DNA from: Paractinoplanes maris
GTDB taxonomy: Bacteria; Actinomycetota; Actinomycetes; Mycobacteriales; Micromonosporaceae
NCBI RefSeq assembly: GCF_023544465.1
Contig: NZ_JALPVL010000015.1
Coordinates: forward strand, 269,849-333,848
Length of the DNA stretch: 64,000 bases
Direction of reading: 5' to 3'
In this document: positions 45,468 to 54,273 of the stretch, piece after piece
Layout of the letters: each line of letters opens with the position of its first letter
How positions within the stretch are numbered: position 1 is the stretch's first letter
Notes under the pieces: generated by a model
Database searches by the model: none
What the model was told of the DNA's origin: nothing
Seen by the model: only the letters and a program-made list of their open reading frames with translations
Program-made: the position numbers and the translations under genes

Positions 45468-46226
45468 TTGTCGTTGAGTACCCGCATTCAGCAGGCCGTC
45501 GTGGCCAATCTGTCGGCCCGGCCGGCACCGGTCGAGACCGGACCGTTCGTCATCGGGCTCGATCCCGGCACCGACAGCCCGCACATCAACTACGCCACCC
45601 CACGGCCCGGCGCCACCATCACGCCGGACGACGTCACCGAGCTGGTCAAAGCCTTCCGGCAGGCCGGGCGCCGGCCCCGGCTGGAATACGTCGTCGATGG
45701 CGCGCCCGGCCTCGAGACGCTCCTGACCGCGGCCGGGTTCCGCGTCGAGGAGCGGCACGAATATCTGGTCTGCTCACCGTCCTCGCTCCGCGTTCCGCCG
45801 GCGCCGGACGGGTTCCGGCTGGGTGAGGCGACCACCGATCCCGAGCGGGCCGCTCTGATCAGCGCTCAGAACGAGGCCTTCGGCGGCGAGCCGACGGCCT
45901 CCGGGGCCGACGTCGCCCGGGTCCGGCGCCTGCAGGCCGGTGGCGGCGTCGCGGTCCTGGCCGTCGACGGTGACGGCACCTGTGCCGGCGGCGGTCAGGC
46001 GGTGGCCCCGCACGACGGGGTCAGCGAGGTGGCCGGGATAGCCGTCCGTCCGCCGTACCGCCGGCGGGGTCTCGCCGGTGCCGTGACCGCGGCCGTCACC
46101 ACCCGTCTGTTCGCCGCCGGGGTGGACACCGCCTGGCTGGAGGCATCCGGAAGGGAGTCGTGGCGCGTGTACGAACGCGTCGGCTTCCGGCCGGCCGGCC
46201 AACGGCTCTATCTGTCGCTGGACTGA
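45468..46226 (+). CDS. GNAT-family N-acetyltransferase
   Basis: 252 residues from TTG 45468, chosen because AGAGG lies 6 nt upstream; upstream sequence in frame has no family features. The C-terminal GNAT core has motif A: VAGIAVRPPYRRRGLAGAVT, and motif B: TAWLEASGRESWRVYERVGF. The N-terminal ~100 residues form a divergent second GNAT-like half. The substrate is unknown. A shared terminator separates it from the convergent DUF1062 gene. Confidence 0.87.
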   Translation: MSLSTRIQQAVVANLSARPAPVETGPFVIGLDPGTDSPHINYATPRPGATITPDDVTELVKAFRQAGRRPRLEYVVDGAPGLETLLTAAGFRVEERHEYLVCSPSSLRVPPAPDGFRLGEATTDPERAALISAQNEAFGGEPTASGADVARVRRLQAGGGVAVLAVDGDGTCAGGGQAVAPHDGVSEVAGIAVRPPYRRRGLAGAVTAAVTTRLFAAGVDTAWLEASGRESWRVYERVGFRPAGQRLYLSLD

Positions 46227-46233
46227 CTGGTTG

Positions 46234-46261
46234 GCCGGCCCGGGCCGCAGCCCGGGCCGGC
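46234..46261. terminator. Bidirectional terminator between convergent genes
   Basis: A perfect 12-bp stem (GCCGGCCCGGGC / GCCCGGGCCGGC) with the loop CGCA fills the 37-bp gap between the GNAT gene and the DUF1062 gene. Confidence 0.88.
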
Positions 46262-46263
46262 AC

Positions 46264-46815
46264 CTACTTGCGCTTGAGGGTGAACGTGAAGTCGCCGGAG
46301 AGCCGGGCGCCCAACCGGACCGCCGACACGAGGTCTCCTTCCTTGATCAGCCGTTCGACCTCGGCCCGCGACAGGTCGCAGCCCTCGGCGATCAGCCGCA
46401 CCGGGCGCAGCGGGATCCGCGCCAGGAAGTGGACCGCGACGTCGAGCACCTCGCTGTCCCGGTGGTCCGATCCGCCGGTGTCGAGGCGCCACGCGTCGTC
46501 CCAGTCGAGGGCGAAACGGTTGCGGCGCTGCACAATCGGGTCCTGAAGCAGCTCGGCGGCCAGTCGCGGGTCGTTATCGTGCAAGCGAGCCAGCAACTCG
46601 GGCCGGACGGAGCGCACGGTGACCCGCTCCAGGATCGTGAGCTTCACGGTCTCCCCGCACCGGACGCAGAGCACGAGGAGCCAGGCGTCGAGCAGCTTGT
46701 GGTTGGCGTTGAGGCGAAATTTGCCGTCGGCCCGGAAACGCTCGGAACCGCACGCGTGGCAGCGGCGGCGGACGAGCGGCAAGCGGGTGGGCACGACGGT
46801 CCAGTTGGTGGACAC
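46264..46815 (-). CDS. DUF1062-family zinc-ribbon protein
   Basis: The 183-residue protein has a zinc-ribbon-like pair of CxxC motifs (RRRCHACGSERF and LCVRCGETVKL, about residues 19-53). A conserved basic/aromatic middle (FALDWDDAWRLDTGG) and a C-terminal S4-like segment (LRPVRLIAEGCDLSRAEVER) follow, ending in a basic tail. This fits DUF1062, whose function is unknown; the C-terminal part suggests RNA or DNA contact. It is monocistronic. Confidence 0.88.
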   Translation of the reverse strand: MSTNWTVVPTRLPLVRRRCHACGSERFRADGKFRLNANHKLLDAWLLVLCVRCGETVKLTILERVTVRSVRPELLARLHDNDPRLAAELLQDPIVQRRNRFALDWDDAWRLDTGGSDHRDSEVLDVAVHFLARIPLRPVRLIAEGCDLSRAEVERLIKEGDLVSAVRLGARLSGDFTFTLKRK

Positions 46816-46849
46816 AGAGGTACTCCAGTGAGAAGTCCGCAGCGAGAAG

Positions 46850-46877
46850 CAGCGCGGCGCGGGAACGCGGCGCGCTG
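46850..46877 (-). terminator. Probable terminator downstream of pucR
   Basis: A 12-bp stem with one mismatch (CAGCGCGGCGCG / CGCGGCGCGCTG) and a GGAA (GNRA-type) loop lies 114 nt past the pucR stop on the minus strand. It could equally shape the upstream region of the DUF1062 gene. The remainder of the 175-bp gap shows nothing else. Confidence 0.5.
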
Positions 46878-46990
46878 TGAATCAGCACGTGGGAGGTCTC
46901 ACAGGACGTACAACGGCCGGCCCTTCAGCAGACGACTTCGCCAGCACCGTATGCGGGCACCGAGCCGCCGCGACAGCGATTAATTACGTC

Positions 46991-48424
46991 CTAGTCGAGG
47001 TGGGCGGCGGCCATCGCCAGCCAGAGCTGGACCCGGTCGGCCGTGCGGGACAGGGACCGTCCGGTCAGGCGCTCGATCTGCTCGATGCGGTAGCGGACCG
47101 TGTTGCGGTGCACGATCAGGCGGTCGGCCACCGTGACCACCGAGCCGTCCGCGTCCAGATAGGCCCGCAGCGTCGCCACCAGGGAACCGGCGTGCGCGGC
47201 GTCGAAGTCGCGCAACGGGCGCAGCACGTCGCGGGCCAGGTCGCGCAGCGGCACGTCCTCGCTGGCCAGCAGCAGACCGGACAGGCTCATCTGGGCGCGC
47301 TCGTTGATGCCGGGCCCGCGGGTCATCGCCTCGTGCGCCTCGTAATAGCTCCACCGCAGCCCGTTCATCCCGGAGTACCAGCCGCCGATCCCCACCCGCA
47401 CGTCATCGCCGCGGCGGCTCAGGTAGGTGCCGAGCTCGGTCGCGGCCTCGCGCGCCGACCGGCCGGGCTCGAGCACGGCCACCAGGCAGTCGTTCAACAC
47501 CGCCGTGGTCGCACCGGCCATCGGCGGGCTCGACAGCAGCCCGCGCCCGTCGTCCACTGTGGCCACCAGCAGGGCGTGCTCGTCCTCGGGCCGGATGCCG
47601 AACGGCAGCAGTCGCCGCTCCGCCTCCGGCGGGCCGATCGTCGCCCGGATCAGATCCTCCAGGACCTGTCCGGCCAGCCGCCGTTTGCCGGCCAGCTCGG
47701 CCTGGCGGCGCGCCAGTTCCAGACCGACGAGCGAGACCGCGTACGGCAGGACGTCGGCCGACCGCCGGGGCCGGCGGCAGCACAGATGCGCGACCACGGT
47801 CTCCTCCACGCTGACCGGCAGCACGGTCGGCAGGTCGGGTGACTGCCCAGCCGGAACGGCGGGCCACGTGGCGGTGGCCGGCGCGGTGGCCAGCACCCGT
47901 CCGTAGAGGTCGCGCACCATCGCGGGCGCGCCGAGGATCTGGTGCAGCGCCGTGATCAGCGCCCCCAGCCCACGCCCCGACAGCAGCGCCTTGGCCAGGG
48001 TGTCGTGCTCGTCGAGCAGGTCGGCGAACCGGCCGTACTGCTCCTCCAGCACCCGGTCGGCCACGAACCGGTCGACCGCGATGAACGGTGTCGAATACGG
48101 GATCTCCACGACCGGCAGCCGGGTGGCGCGAGCCTGGTCGAGGGTGGCCGCGGGGATGCGTACGTGGGAGAGCCCGACCCCGAAGCCGAGCCCGACCGCC
48201 CGCCCCTCGGCGACCCGGGCCACGAACTGCCGTTGCGCCGCCTCGCCGGTCTGGCTCAACCCGGTCGTCAGCACCAGCTCGCCGCCGGACAGGAAGGGCC
48301 GCGGGTCGGCCAGCTCGGTGACCGCGCACCAGCGCACCGGCTGCCGCAGCGCCGCCGGCTCGCCCCCGACCAGGCGCAGACCGAGGTCGGGATCGGCGAG
48401 CACGTCGGCCAATCGCAGCGTCAT
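46991..48424 (-). CDS. PucR/CdaR-family transcriptional regulator
   Basis: 477 residues from ATG 48424 (MTLRLADVLADPDLGLRLVG), which is the canonical start of the PucR N-terminal domain (1-120). A central GGDEF-like domain with VRVGIGGWYSGMNGLRWSYY follows. The C-terminal HTH_30 is at ~415-470: LRAYLDADGSVVTVADRLIV, then HRNTVRYRIEQIERLTGRSL. It lies divergently, 88 bp from a polyamine-type ABC operon, so it most likely activates or represses that operon in response to a nitrogen compound. Confidence 0.92.
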   Translation of the reverse strand: MTLRLADVLADPDLGLRLVGGEPAALRQPVRWCAVTELADPRPFLSGGELVLTTGLSQTGEAAQRQFVARVAEGRAVGLGFGVGLSHVRIPAATLDQARATRLPVVEIPYSTPFIAVDRFVADRVLEEQYGRFADLLDEHDTLAKALLSGRGLGALITALHQILGAPAMVRDLYGRVLATAPATATWPAVPAGQSPDLPTVLPVSVEETVVAHLCCRRPRRSADVLPYAVSLVGLELARRQAELAGKRRLAGQVLEDLIRATIGPPEAERRLLPFGIRPEDEHALLVATVDDGRGLLSSPPMAGATTAVLNDCLVAVLEPGRSAREAATELGTYLSRRGDDVRVGIGGWYSGMNGLRWSYYEAHEAMTRGPGINERAQMSLSGLLLASEDVPLRDLARDVLRPLRDFDAAHAGSLVATLRAYLDADGSVVTVADRLIVHRNTVRYRIEQIERLTGRSLSRTADRVQLWLAMAAAHLD

Positions 48425-48442
48425 GCCTGACTGTACGACTGC

Positions 48443-48474
48443 ACAGTGGCCCCGCGTAAGGACTGTTCCACTGT
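48443..48474. promoter_or_regulatory. Inverted repeat ACAGTGG...CCACTGT between pucR and the ABC operon
   Basis: Perfect 7-bp arms at 48443-48449 and 48468-48474 are separated by 18 bp and lie midway in the 88-bp divergent gap. A related GGACTGT sits between them. It is a candidate PucR operator controlling both directions. Confidence 0.6.
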
Positions 48475-48512
48475 CCATTTACCAACATCAGTCGCGCCTC
48501 TACGGTCCTGCT

Positions 48513-49526
48513 ATGAGGACCCCCGCGATCCACCTGGCCGGGCTGCGCAAGACGTTCGGCCCGGTCGAGGCGGTGGCCGGGATCGATCTCGAGATCGCCG
48601 ACGGCGAGTTCTTCTCGATGCTCGGGCCCTCGGGCTCCGGCAAGACCACGGTGCTGCGGATGATCGCCGGTTTCGACCTGCCGACGGCCGGCACGGTGTC
48701 CCTGAACGGCCGCGACGTCACCCAGCTGGCTCCCTACGACCGCGACGTCAACACGGTCTTCCAGGACTACGCGCTCTTCCCGCACCTGAGCGTCATCGAG
48801 AATGTCGAGTACGGCCTCAAGGTCCGCAAGGTCGCGCGCAAGGAGCGCCGGGCCCGCGCCGAGGAGGCCCTCGATTCCGTACGGTTGAACGGTTTCGGCG
48901 CCCGCCGGCCGAGCGCCATGTCGGGCGGTCAGCGGCAGCGCGTGGCCCTGGCCCGGGCGCTGGTCAACCGGCCCCGGGTGCTGCTGCTCGACGAGCCGCT
49001 GGGCGCGCTCGACCTCAAACTGCGCGAGCAGATGCAGGTCGAGCTCAAGCAGATCCAGCGCGACGTCGGCATCACATTCGTCTTCGTCACCCACGACCAG
49101 GACGAGGCGCTGACCATGAGCGACCGGGTGGCCGTCTTCGACGCCGGGCGGATCGCCCAGGTGGGCACGCCCGAGGAGGTCTACGAGCACCCGGCGACCC
49201 CGTTCGTGGCCGGCTTCGTCGGAACGTCCAACCTGATCACCGGTCCCGCCGCGCGCCGGCTGACCGGGCGGGACGGCACATTTTCCGTACGCCCGGAAAA
49301 GATCACCATCGCCGACGAGGGAGCACCGGGAACGATCAGCGAGGTCATCTACGCCGGCCCGGTCACCCGATTCGTCGTCGACCTGGACGCGGGCGTGCGG
49401 ATGGTCGTCGTGGAGCAGAACCGCCGTACGGGGACGGCGGCCCTGGCCGGCCTGCGGGGGAACCGCGTCCAGCTCACCTGGCTGCGGGAACACGTCATCG
49501 AGATTGGAGCTAACCGTGCGGCATAG
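48513..49526 (+). CDS. potA: Polyamine-type ABC transporter ATPase (PotA-like)
   Basis: 337 residues from ATG 48513. All ABC motifs are present: Walker A GPSGSGKTT, Q-loop FQDYALFPH, signature SGGQRQRVALARAL, Walker B VLLLDEPLGALD and the switch His in VTHDQDEALTMSDR. A C-terminal TOBE-type domain (FSVRPEKITI) follows. It powers import of spermidine/putrescine-like compounds. Its 3' end overlaps the binding-protein gene by 11 nt. No ribosome site is evident, so initiation may be leaderless. Confidence 0.93.
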   Translation: MRTPAIHLAGLRKTFGPVEAVAGIDLEIADGEFFSMLGPSGSGKTTVLRMIAGFDLPTAGTVSLNGRDVTQLAPYDRDVNTVFQDYALFPHLSVIENVEYGLKVRKVARKERRARAEEALDSVRLNGFGARRPSAMSGGQRQRVALARALVNRPRVLLLDEPLGALDLKLREQMQVELKQIQRDVGITFVFVTHDQDEALTMSDRVAVFDAGRIAQVGTPEEVYEHPATPFVAGFVGTSNLITGPAARRLTGRDGTFSVRPEKITIADEGAPGTISEVIYAGPVTRFVVDLDAGVRMVVVEQNRRTGTAALAGLRGNRVQLTWLREHVIEIGANRAA

Positions 49527-50715
49527 ATCTCTCACAGCGGTTCTGGCGGTGGGCGTGCTCGCGCTCGCCGGGTGCGGTGGCGACGACGGTGGCAGCGGCA
49601 GCGGCTCGGGACCCGGCGGCATGAGCGTGCCGAAGGTCGACAAGCTGGCGTCGATCGGGGCGGGGGAGGGCGCGGTCAACGTCATCGCCTGGGCCGGCTA
49701 CGTCGAGGACGGTTCGACCGACCCCAAGGTCGACTGGGTGTCGGACTTCGAGAAGCAGACCGGGTGCCAGGTCAACACCAAGGTCGCGGGCACCTCCGAC
49801 GAGATGGTCGCACTGATGAAGACCGGCGAGTACGACGTGGTCTCGGCCTCCGGCGACGCGTCGCTGCGGCTGATCTACGGCGGCGACGTGGCCCCGGTCA
49901 ACACCGACCTGATCGCGAACTACAAAGACGTCTTCGAGGGGCTCAAGAACAAGCAGTGGAACTCGGTCGACGGCGCGGCCTACGGAGTGCCGCACGGCCG
50001 CGGCGCCAACCTGCTGATGTATCGCACGGACACGGTCAAACCGGCGCCGACCTCGTGGAGTGCGGTCTTCGACCCGAGTTCGCCCTACAAGGGCAAGATC
50101 ACCGCGTACGACTCGCCGATCTACATCGCCGACGCGGCGCTCTATCTGATGAAGACCAAGCCGGACCTGGGCATCAAGAACCCGTACGCGTTGGACGACA
50201 CCCAGTTCAAGGCGGCCACCGACCTGCTGACCGAGCAGAACAAGCTGATCGGCGAGTACTGGTCGGATTACACCAAGGAGGTGCAGGCCTTCAAGAGCGG
50301 CGACTCCGTGCTCGGCACCACCTGGCAGGTCATCGCCAACCTGGCCACGGCCGACAAGGCACCGGTCGAGGCGATCCTGCCGACCGAGGGCGCGACCGGC
50401 TGGTCCGACACCTGGATGATCTCGTCGAAGGCCCAGCACCCGAACTGCGGCTACCTGTGGATGAACCACATCATCTCGCCGAAGGCCAACGCCGGGGTGG
50501 CCGAGTGGTTCGGTGAGGCGCCGTCCAACAAGCTGTCCTGCGCGCAGACCGCCGACAAAAACCACTGCAAGACCTTCCACGCCGAGGACGAGCCCTACTT
50601 CGACCAGGTCTGGTTCTGGACCACCCCGCTCGCCCGGTGCGTCGACGGGCGGGCCGATGTGACCTGCAAGGACTACGCGGCCTGGACCCAGGCCTGGACC
50701 ACGATCAAGGGATAG
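49516..50715 (+). CDS. potD: Spermidine/putrescine-type binding lipoprotein (PotD-like)
   Basis: 399 residues from GTG 49516, with TTGGAG ahead and 11 nt of overlap with potA. The lipobox is LALAGCGGD (Cys20), followed by a Gly/Ser linker. The mature part starts VNVIAWAGYVEDG, and YGVPHGRGANLLMYRTD is typical of family-8 extracellular polyamine-binding proteins. The C-terminal domain contains several Cys (NCGY, SCAQ, RCVD, TCKD) that may form disulfides. The exact ligand (polyamine or related amine) is inferred from family only. Confidence 0.92.
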   Translation: MRHRSLTAVLAVGVLALAGCGGDDGGSGSGSGPGGMSVPKVDKLASIGAGEGAVNVIAWAGYVEDGSTDPKVDWVSDFEKQTGCQVNTKVAGTSDEMVALMKTGEYDVVSASGDASLRLIYGGDVAPVNTDLIANYKDVFEGLKNKQWNSVDGAAYGVPHGRGANLLMYRTDTVKPAPTSWSAVFDPSSPYKGKITAYDSPIYIADAALYLMKTKPDLGIKNPYALDDTQFKAATDLLTEQNKLIGEYWSDYTKEVQAFKSGDSVLGTTWQVIANLATADKAPVEAILPTEGATGWSDTWMISSKAQHPNCGYLWMNHIISPKANAGVAEWFGEAPSNKLSCAQTADKNHCKTFHAEDEPYFDQVWFWTTPLARCVDGRADVTCKDYAAWTQAWTTIKG

Positions 50716-50716
50716 C

Positions 50717-51550
50717 GTGTCCTTCTTCCACCGGCACCCGCGGCTGCGCCTGGCCGCGCTGCTCTCGGCGCCCATGCTGTGGCTGGTTGTCGCCTACCTC
50801 GGGGCCCTGGCCGTCCTGCTGGTCTCGGCCTTCTGGACCGTCAACGGGTTCACCGGCGAGGTGGTCCGGGAGTTCTCGCTGCAGAACTTCCGGACCATCG
50901 TCACCGAGGAGGTCTACCGCAACGTCACCCTGCGCAGCCTCGGGGTGGCCGTCGCGGTCACCGTCATCTGCGTCCTGCTGGCGCTGCCGATGGCCGTCTA
51001 CATGGCCAAGGTGGCGTCGCCGCGGGCCCGGCACTGGCTGGTGATCGCCATCCTGACCCCGCTGTGGGCCTCGTACCTGGTCAAGGCGTACGCGTGGCGG
51101 GTTCTGCTGGCCAACGGCGGCCCGCTCGACACGCTGGTCGGCACGCCCGGCTACGGCCTGTTCGCCGTCGTGATCGTGCTGTCGTACCTGTGGCTGCCGT
51201 ACATGATCCTGCCGATCTACGCCGGGCTGGAACGGCTGCCCGACTCGCTGCTGGAGGCGTCGGCCGATCTGGGGGCGCGCTCCGGTCGTACGTTTCGCGG
51301 GATCGTCCTGCCGATCCTGGTGCCGTCGATCTTCGCGGGCTCGATCTTCACGTTCTCGCTGTCGCTGGGCGACTACATCACCGTGCAGATCGTCGGCGGC
51401 AAGACCCAACTGATCGGCAACCTGGTGTACGCCAACGTGGGCGCGGCCAACAACCTGCCCTTCGCGGCGGCGATCGCCACCGTCCCCGTCCTGATCATGG
51501 TCGTCTACCTGACCGCGGTCCGCCGCTCGGGCGCCCTGGAGGAGCTGTGA
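50717..51550 (+). CDS. potB: Polyamine-type ABC permease (PotB-like)
   Basis: The 277-residue protein starts at GTG 50717, directly after the potD stop. Six membrane helices are visible. The EAA loop is LPDSLLEASADLGARSGRTF and lies before IVLPILVPSIF. Its stop overlaps the next permease start (GTGA). It forms the transmembrane channel with PotC. Confidence 0.93.
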   Translation: MSFFHRHPRLRLAALLSAPMLWLVVAYLGALAVLLVSAFWTVNGFTGEVVREFSLQNFRTIVTEEVYRNVTLRSLGVAVAVTVICVLLALPMAVYMAKVASPRARHWLVIAILTPLWASYLVKAYAWRVLLANGGPLDTLVGTPGYGLFAVVIVLSYLWLPYMILPIYAGLERLPDSLLEASADLGARSGRTFRGIVLPILVPSIFAGSIFTFSLSLGDYITVQIVGGKTQLIGNLVYANVGAANNLPFAAAIATVPVLIMVVYLTAVRRSGALEEL

Positions 51551-52362
51551 CGCTGAGTATCTGGGGCCGCTGGGCATTGCGCACGGTGATGGCCCTCGGC
51601 CTGCTCTTCATCTACCTGCCGCTGCTGCTCATCCTGGTCAACTCGTTCAACGGCGACCGTACGTTCGCCTGGCCCCCGCACGACTTCACCACCCAGTGGT
51701 GGTCGGCCGCCTGGCGCAACGGCGGCGCCCGCGACGCCCTGTGGACCTCGGTCCGAGCCGGCCTGGGCGCGACGGCCATCGCCCTGGTGCTGGGCACGAT
51801 GGTGGCCTTCGCCGTGCAGCGCTTCAAGTTCTTCGGCCGCGACACGGTGTCGTTGCTCATCGTGCTGCCGATCGCCCTGCCCGGCATCGTCACCGGCATC
51901 GCGCTCGACAGTGCCTGGCGCTCGGTGATCGCCCCGCTGGGCATCGGCAAGGGCCTGTTCTCGGTGATCGTCGGTCACGCCACGTTCTGCGTGGTCACCG
52001 TCTACAACAACGTCTTGGCCCGGCTGCGCCGCAGCGGGGTGTCCTTCGAGGAGGCCTCAGCCGACCTGGGCGCCTCACCGACCCAGACGTTCCGCTACAT
52101 CACGTTCCCGCTGCTGCGCTCGGCCCTGCTGGCCGGCGGCCTGCTGGCCTTCGCCCTGTCGTTCGACGAGATCATCGTCACCACGTTCACCGCCGGACCC
52201 GGCATCCAGACCCTGCCCATCTGGATCTTCAACAACCTGTTCCGCCCCAACCAGGCCCCGGTGGTCAACGTGGTGGCGGCCGTCCTCATCGTCGTGTCAG
52301 TGCTGCCCGTCTGGCTGGCCCAGCGCCTGGCCGGTCCGGCGGCGGGTGCCAGCCGTACGTGA
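51547..52362 (+). CDS. potC: Polyamine-type ABC permease (PotC-like)
   Basis: 271 residues from GTG 51547, overlapping the potB stop. Six helices are visible. The EAA loop is FEEASADLGASPTQTFRYIT. FALSFDEIIVTTFTAGPGIQ and TLPIWIFNNLFRPNQAP are characteristic of PotC-type permeases. It is the last gene of the transporter operon, giving a complete A-D-B-C set. Confidence 0.94.
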   Translation: MTLSIWGRWALRTVMALGLLFIYLPLLLILVNSFNGDRTFAWPPHDFTTQWWSAAWRNGGARDALWTSVRAGLGATAIALVLGTMVAFAVQRFKFFGRDTVSLLIVLPIALPGIVTGIALDSAWRSVIAPLGIGKGLFSVIVGHATFCVVTVYNNVLARLRRSGVSFEEASADLGASPTQTFRYITFPLLRSALLAGGLLAFALSFDEIIVTTFTAGPGIQTLPIWIFNNLFRPNQAPVVNVVAAVLIVVSVLPVWLAQRLAGPAAGASRT

Positions 52363-52420
52363 CCGCATCGTCGTGTCCGTGCTGCCGGCTTGGCCGGCCC
52401 GAACCGCTAGGGTGCCCCGC

Positions 52421-53176
52421 GTGGATGTCGCCCGCACGTTTCTGACCGAGATCGACACCCGGCAGCCGGATGCGCTCACCGGCTTGTTCCTGCACGGTTC
52501 GCTCGGCTGGGGCGAGTTCTTCGCCGGCAGCGACGTCGACTTCGTCGGCGTGTGGGGCGAGCCACCCGACCACACCGCCCTGGCCGAAGCCCACGAGGCC
52601 ACCAAGGCGCGGCACCCCGAGGTCGTCTTCGACGGTTTCCACTGCTCGCCCGCCGACCTGGCCGTCTCCTCGCTGACCGTCGGCCCCCGCCCCGTCTTCT
52701 TCCAGGGCAAGTTCGATCCCCAAGGCAAGATCGACATCAACCCGGTCACGTGGCACGAACTGGCCCACCGAGCCGTGACCATCCGCGGCGACCTGCCGCC
52801 CGTGCACACCGACCAGGCCGAGCTGCGCGAGTTCACCCGCACCAACCTCGACACCTACTGGCGGTCGATCCTCACCCAGATCGAGGAGGGCGACGTCGCC
52901 GAGCTGGGCCGCCACGAGCCGTCAGTGCTGTGGGTCGTGCTCGGCGTCGCCCGCCTGCACCACCTGCTGACCAAGGACGAGCTGACCTCCAAAAGCGGCG
53001 CCGGCCGCTACATCGTCACCGAGCTCGACCCCCGCTGGCGCCCCCTCGGCATCGACGCCCTGCGCATCCGCGAGCGCCCGCAGGACCCGACCACCTACAC
53101 CGACCCCACCGAGCGAGGCCGGCAAACACACGACTTCCTCCGCTGGGCCATCGACGACGGCCTCCGCCTGGCGTAA
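52421..53176 (+). CDS. Nucleotidyltransferase-fold protein (AadA/DUF4111-like)
   Basis: 251 residues from GTG 52421. The signature LHGSLGWGEFFAGSDVDFVG holds the Gly-Ser and the two Asp of the nucleotidyltransferase active site near residues 23-42. The C-terminal helical region (SVLWVVLGVARLHHLLTKDE) resembles ANT(9)/AadA C-terminal domains. It may modify an aminoglycoside-like or other alcohol substrate. It shares the fold, not close sequence, with the protein at 44509-45363. Confidence 0.85.
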   Translation: MDVARTFLTEIDTRQPDALTGLFLHGSLGWGEFFAGSDVDFVGVWGEPPDHTALAEAHEATKARHPEVVFDGFHCSPADLAVSSLTVGPRPVFFQGKFDPQGKIDINPVTWHELAHRAVTIRGDLPPVHTDQAELREFTRTNLDTYWRSILTQIEEGDVAELGRHEPSVLWVVLGVARLHHLLTKDELTSKSGAGRYIVTELDPRWRPLGIDALRIRERPQDPTTYTDPTERGRQTHDFLRWAIDDGLRLA

Positions 53177-53194
53177 AGACGCGGGCCCGTGCGA

Positions 53195-53650
53195 GGCGCC
53201 CACTCACGCCGGGCGTTGTGACGCGGCGTGGCACCGGCTTGTGCTGCCGGAGAGGCGCCGGCCTGCGCCGATCGCGCCTTGGACTACCCGGGCGTTGTGG
53301 CGCCAGCTTGTGCGGGCGTGCAGGCGCCGAACGTTGTGCGCCGGCCCGCTCGGGCATGAAAGACCCGACCGGTGCCGGGCGTCGCGGCGGCGTGGCCCAC
53401 GCGGGGCGTTGTGTGTCGGCCTGCTCGGGCGTGAGACGCCGACCGGTGCCGGGCGTTGCGGCGGCGTGGCCCACGCAGGGCGTTGTGTGTCGGCCTGCTC
53501 GGGCGGGAGACGCCGACCGGTGCCGGGCGTTGCGGCGCGGCCCACGCCGCGCGTTGTGTCGGCCTGCTCGGGTATCAAGCGCTCTGACCGGCGTCGGGCT
53601 TTGCGGCGCTGCCTGCGTTGGGCGTGGAAGCGCCGGCCAGACGTCGAGCG
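53195..53650. repeat. Degenerate ~74-bp tandem repeat array (non-coding)
   Basis: The 499-bp gap from 53177 to 53675 holds about six units that each begin GCGTTGTG (53213, 53292, 53331, 53406, 53480, 53551) and continue with CTGCTCGGGCG, GACGCCGACCGGTGCCGGGC and GTGGCCCACGC. The last three full units have periods of 75, 74 and 71 bp; earlier ones are more diverged. The period is not a multiple of three and no frame stays open with family-like content, so it is not coding. No known repeat family was recognised. Confidence 0.8.
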
Positions 53651-53675
53651 CCGAGGCGCACGGGTGGGCGGCCGG

Positions 53676-54230
53676 TCAGGCCAGCGGCAGGCCGGCCGAC
53701 TGGGTCTCGGTCGGCTGGGGAGCCGCGTGGTGGGTCAGGATGGCGCCGGTCATGAAGGTGGCTCCGACGGCCAGCGCGCCCAGCACGCCGAGCGAGATCT
53801 GCTGCTCGAGGTCGCTCTGGTGGGAGTAGTCGGATTCCGTCACCACCGTCGTGCGGCCGTCCTGGGTCAGCACGTATTGGCCGTCGCGGAGTTCCGGGTC
53901 GCCGTCCAGCCCGGCGAAAGCCACCACCACAGCCAGCCAGAACGCGAAGAACAACACCCCGGCCAGCACGCTCGCCCAGTGCGGCACGTGCGGCGGCACC
54001 CACGAGGTCAGGCTCCACCGGGTCCGCGGGCGGGTGGTCCGGTAATACCAGCGATTGCCGACCACGCCGGCGATCACCCCGGGCACGGTCAGCGCCGCGG
54101 CCACGCCGACCGCCCACGCGGTCGGCACCAGGCTCACCCCGGCCACCAGCGCCACGATGAGCACGGCCGACCACAGCAGGCCGGCGGAGCACATGGCGCT
54201 GCAAACGATCAACCACCGCTGCGGAATCAT
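53676..54230 (-). CDS. Small four-helix membrane protein of unknown function
   Basis: 184 residues from ATG 54230; the longer upstream frame is Arg/Cys-rich and unlikely. Hydrophobic segments lie at about 5-25, 30-55, 85-110 and 150-170. An RYYRTTRPRTRW-like basic loop precedes the third helix, and a soluble loop (~110-145) follows it. No known domain was recognised. It lies beside the 74-bp repeat array, ending 26 bp from it, and 43 bp from a RibD-like gene on the same strand, so the two may be co-transcribed. Confidence 0.75.
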   Translation of the reverse strand: MIPQRWLIVCSAMCSAGLLWSAVLIVALVAGVSLVPTAWAVGVAAALTVPGVIAGVVGNRWYYRTTRPRTRWSLTSWVPPHVPHWASVLAGVLFFAFWLAVVVAFAGLDGDPELRDGQYVLTQDGRTTVVTESDYSHQSDLEQQISLGVLGALAVGATFMTGAILTHHAAPQPTETQSAGLPLA

Positions 54231-54273
54231 CAGTTCGGACGCTAGCGGCCCGGCCGCCCGCGCGAGGCCGTTT

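Noticed and set aside
53204..53578. Minus-strand frame across the 74-bp repeats
   Set aside because: The repeat period is not a multiple of three, so successive units are read in different frames and give no consistent protein.
53195..53650. CRISPR array
   Set aside because: Units are degenerate along their whole length with no unique spacers, and no cas gene is present.
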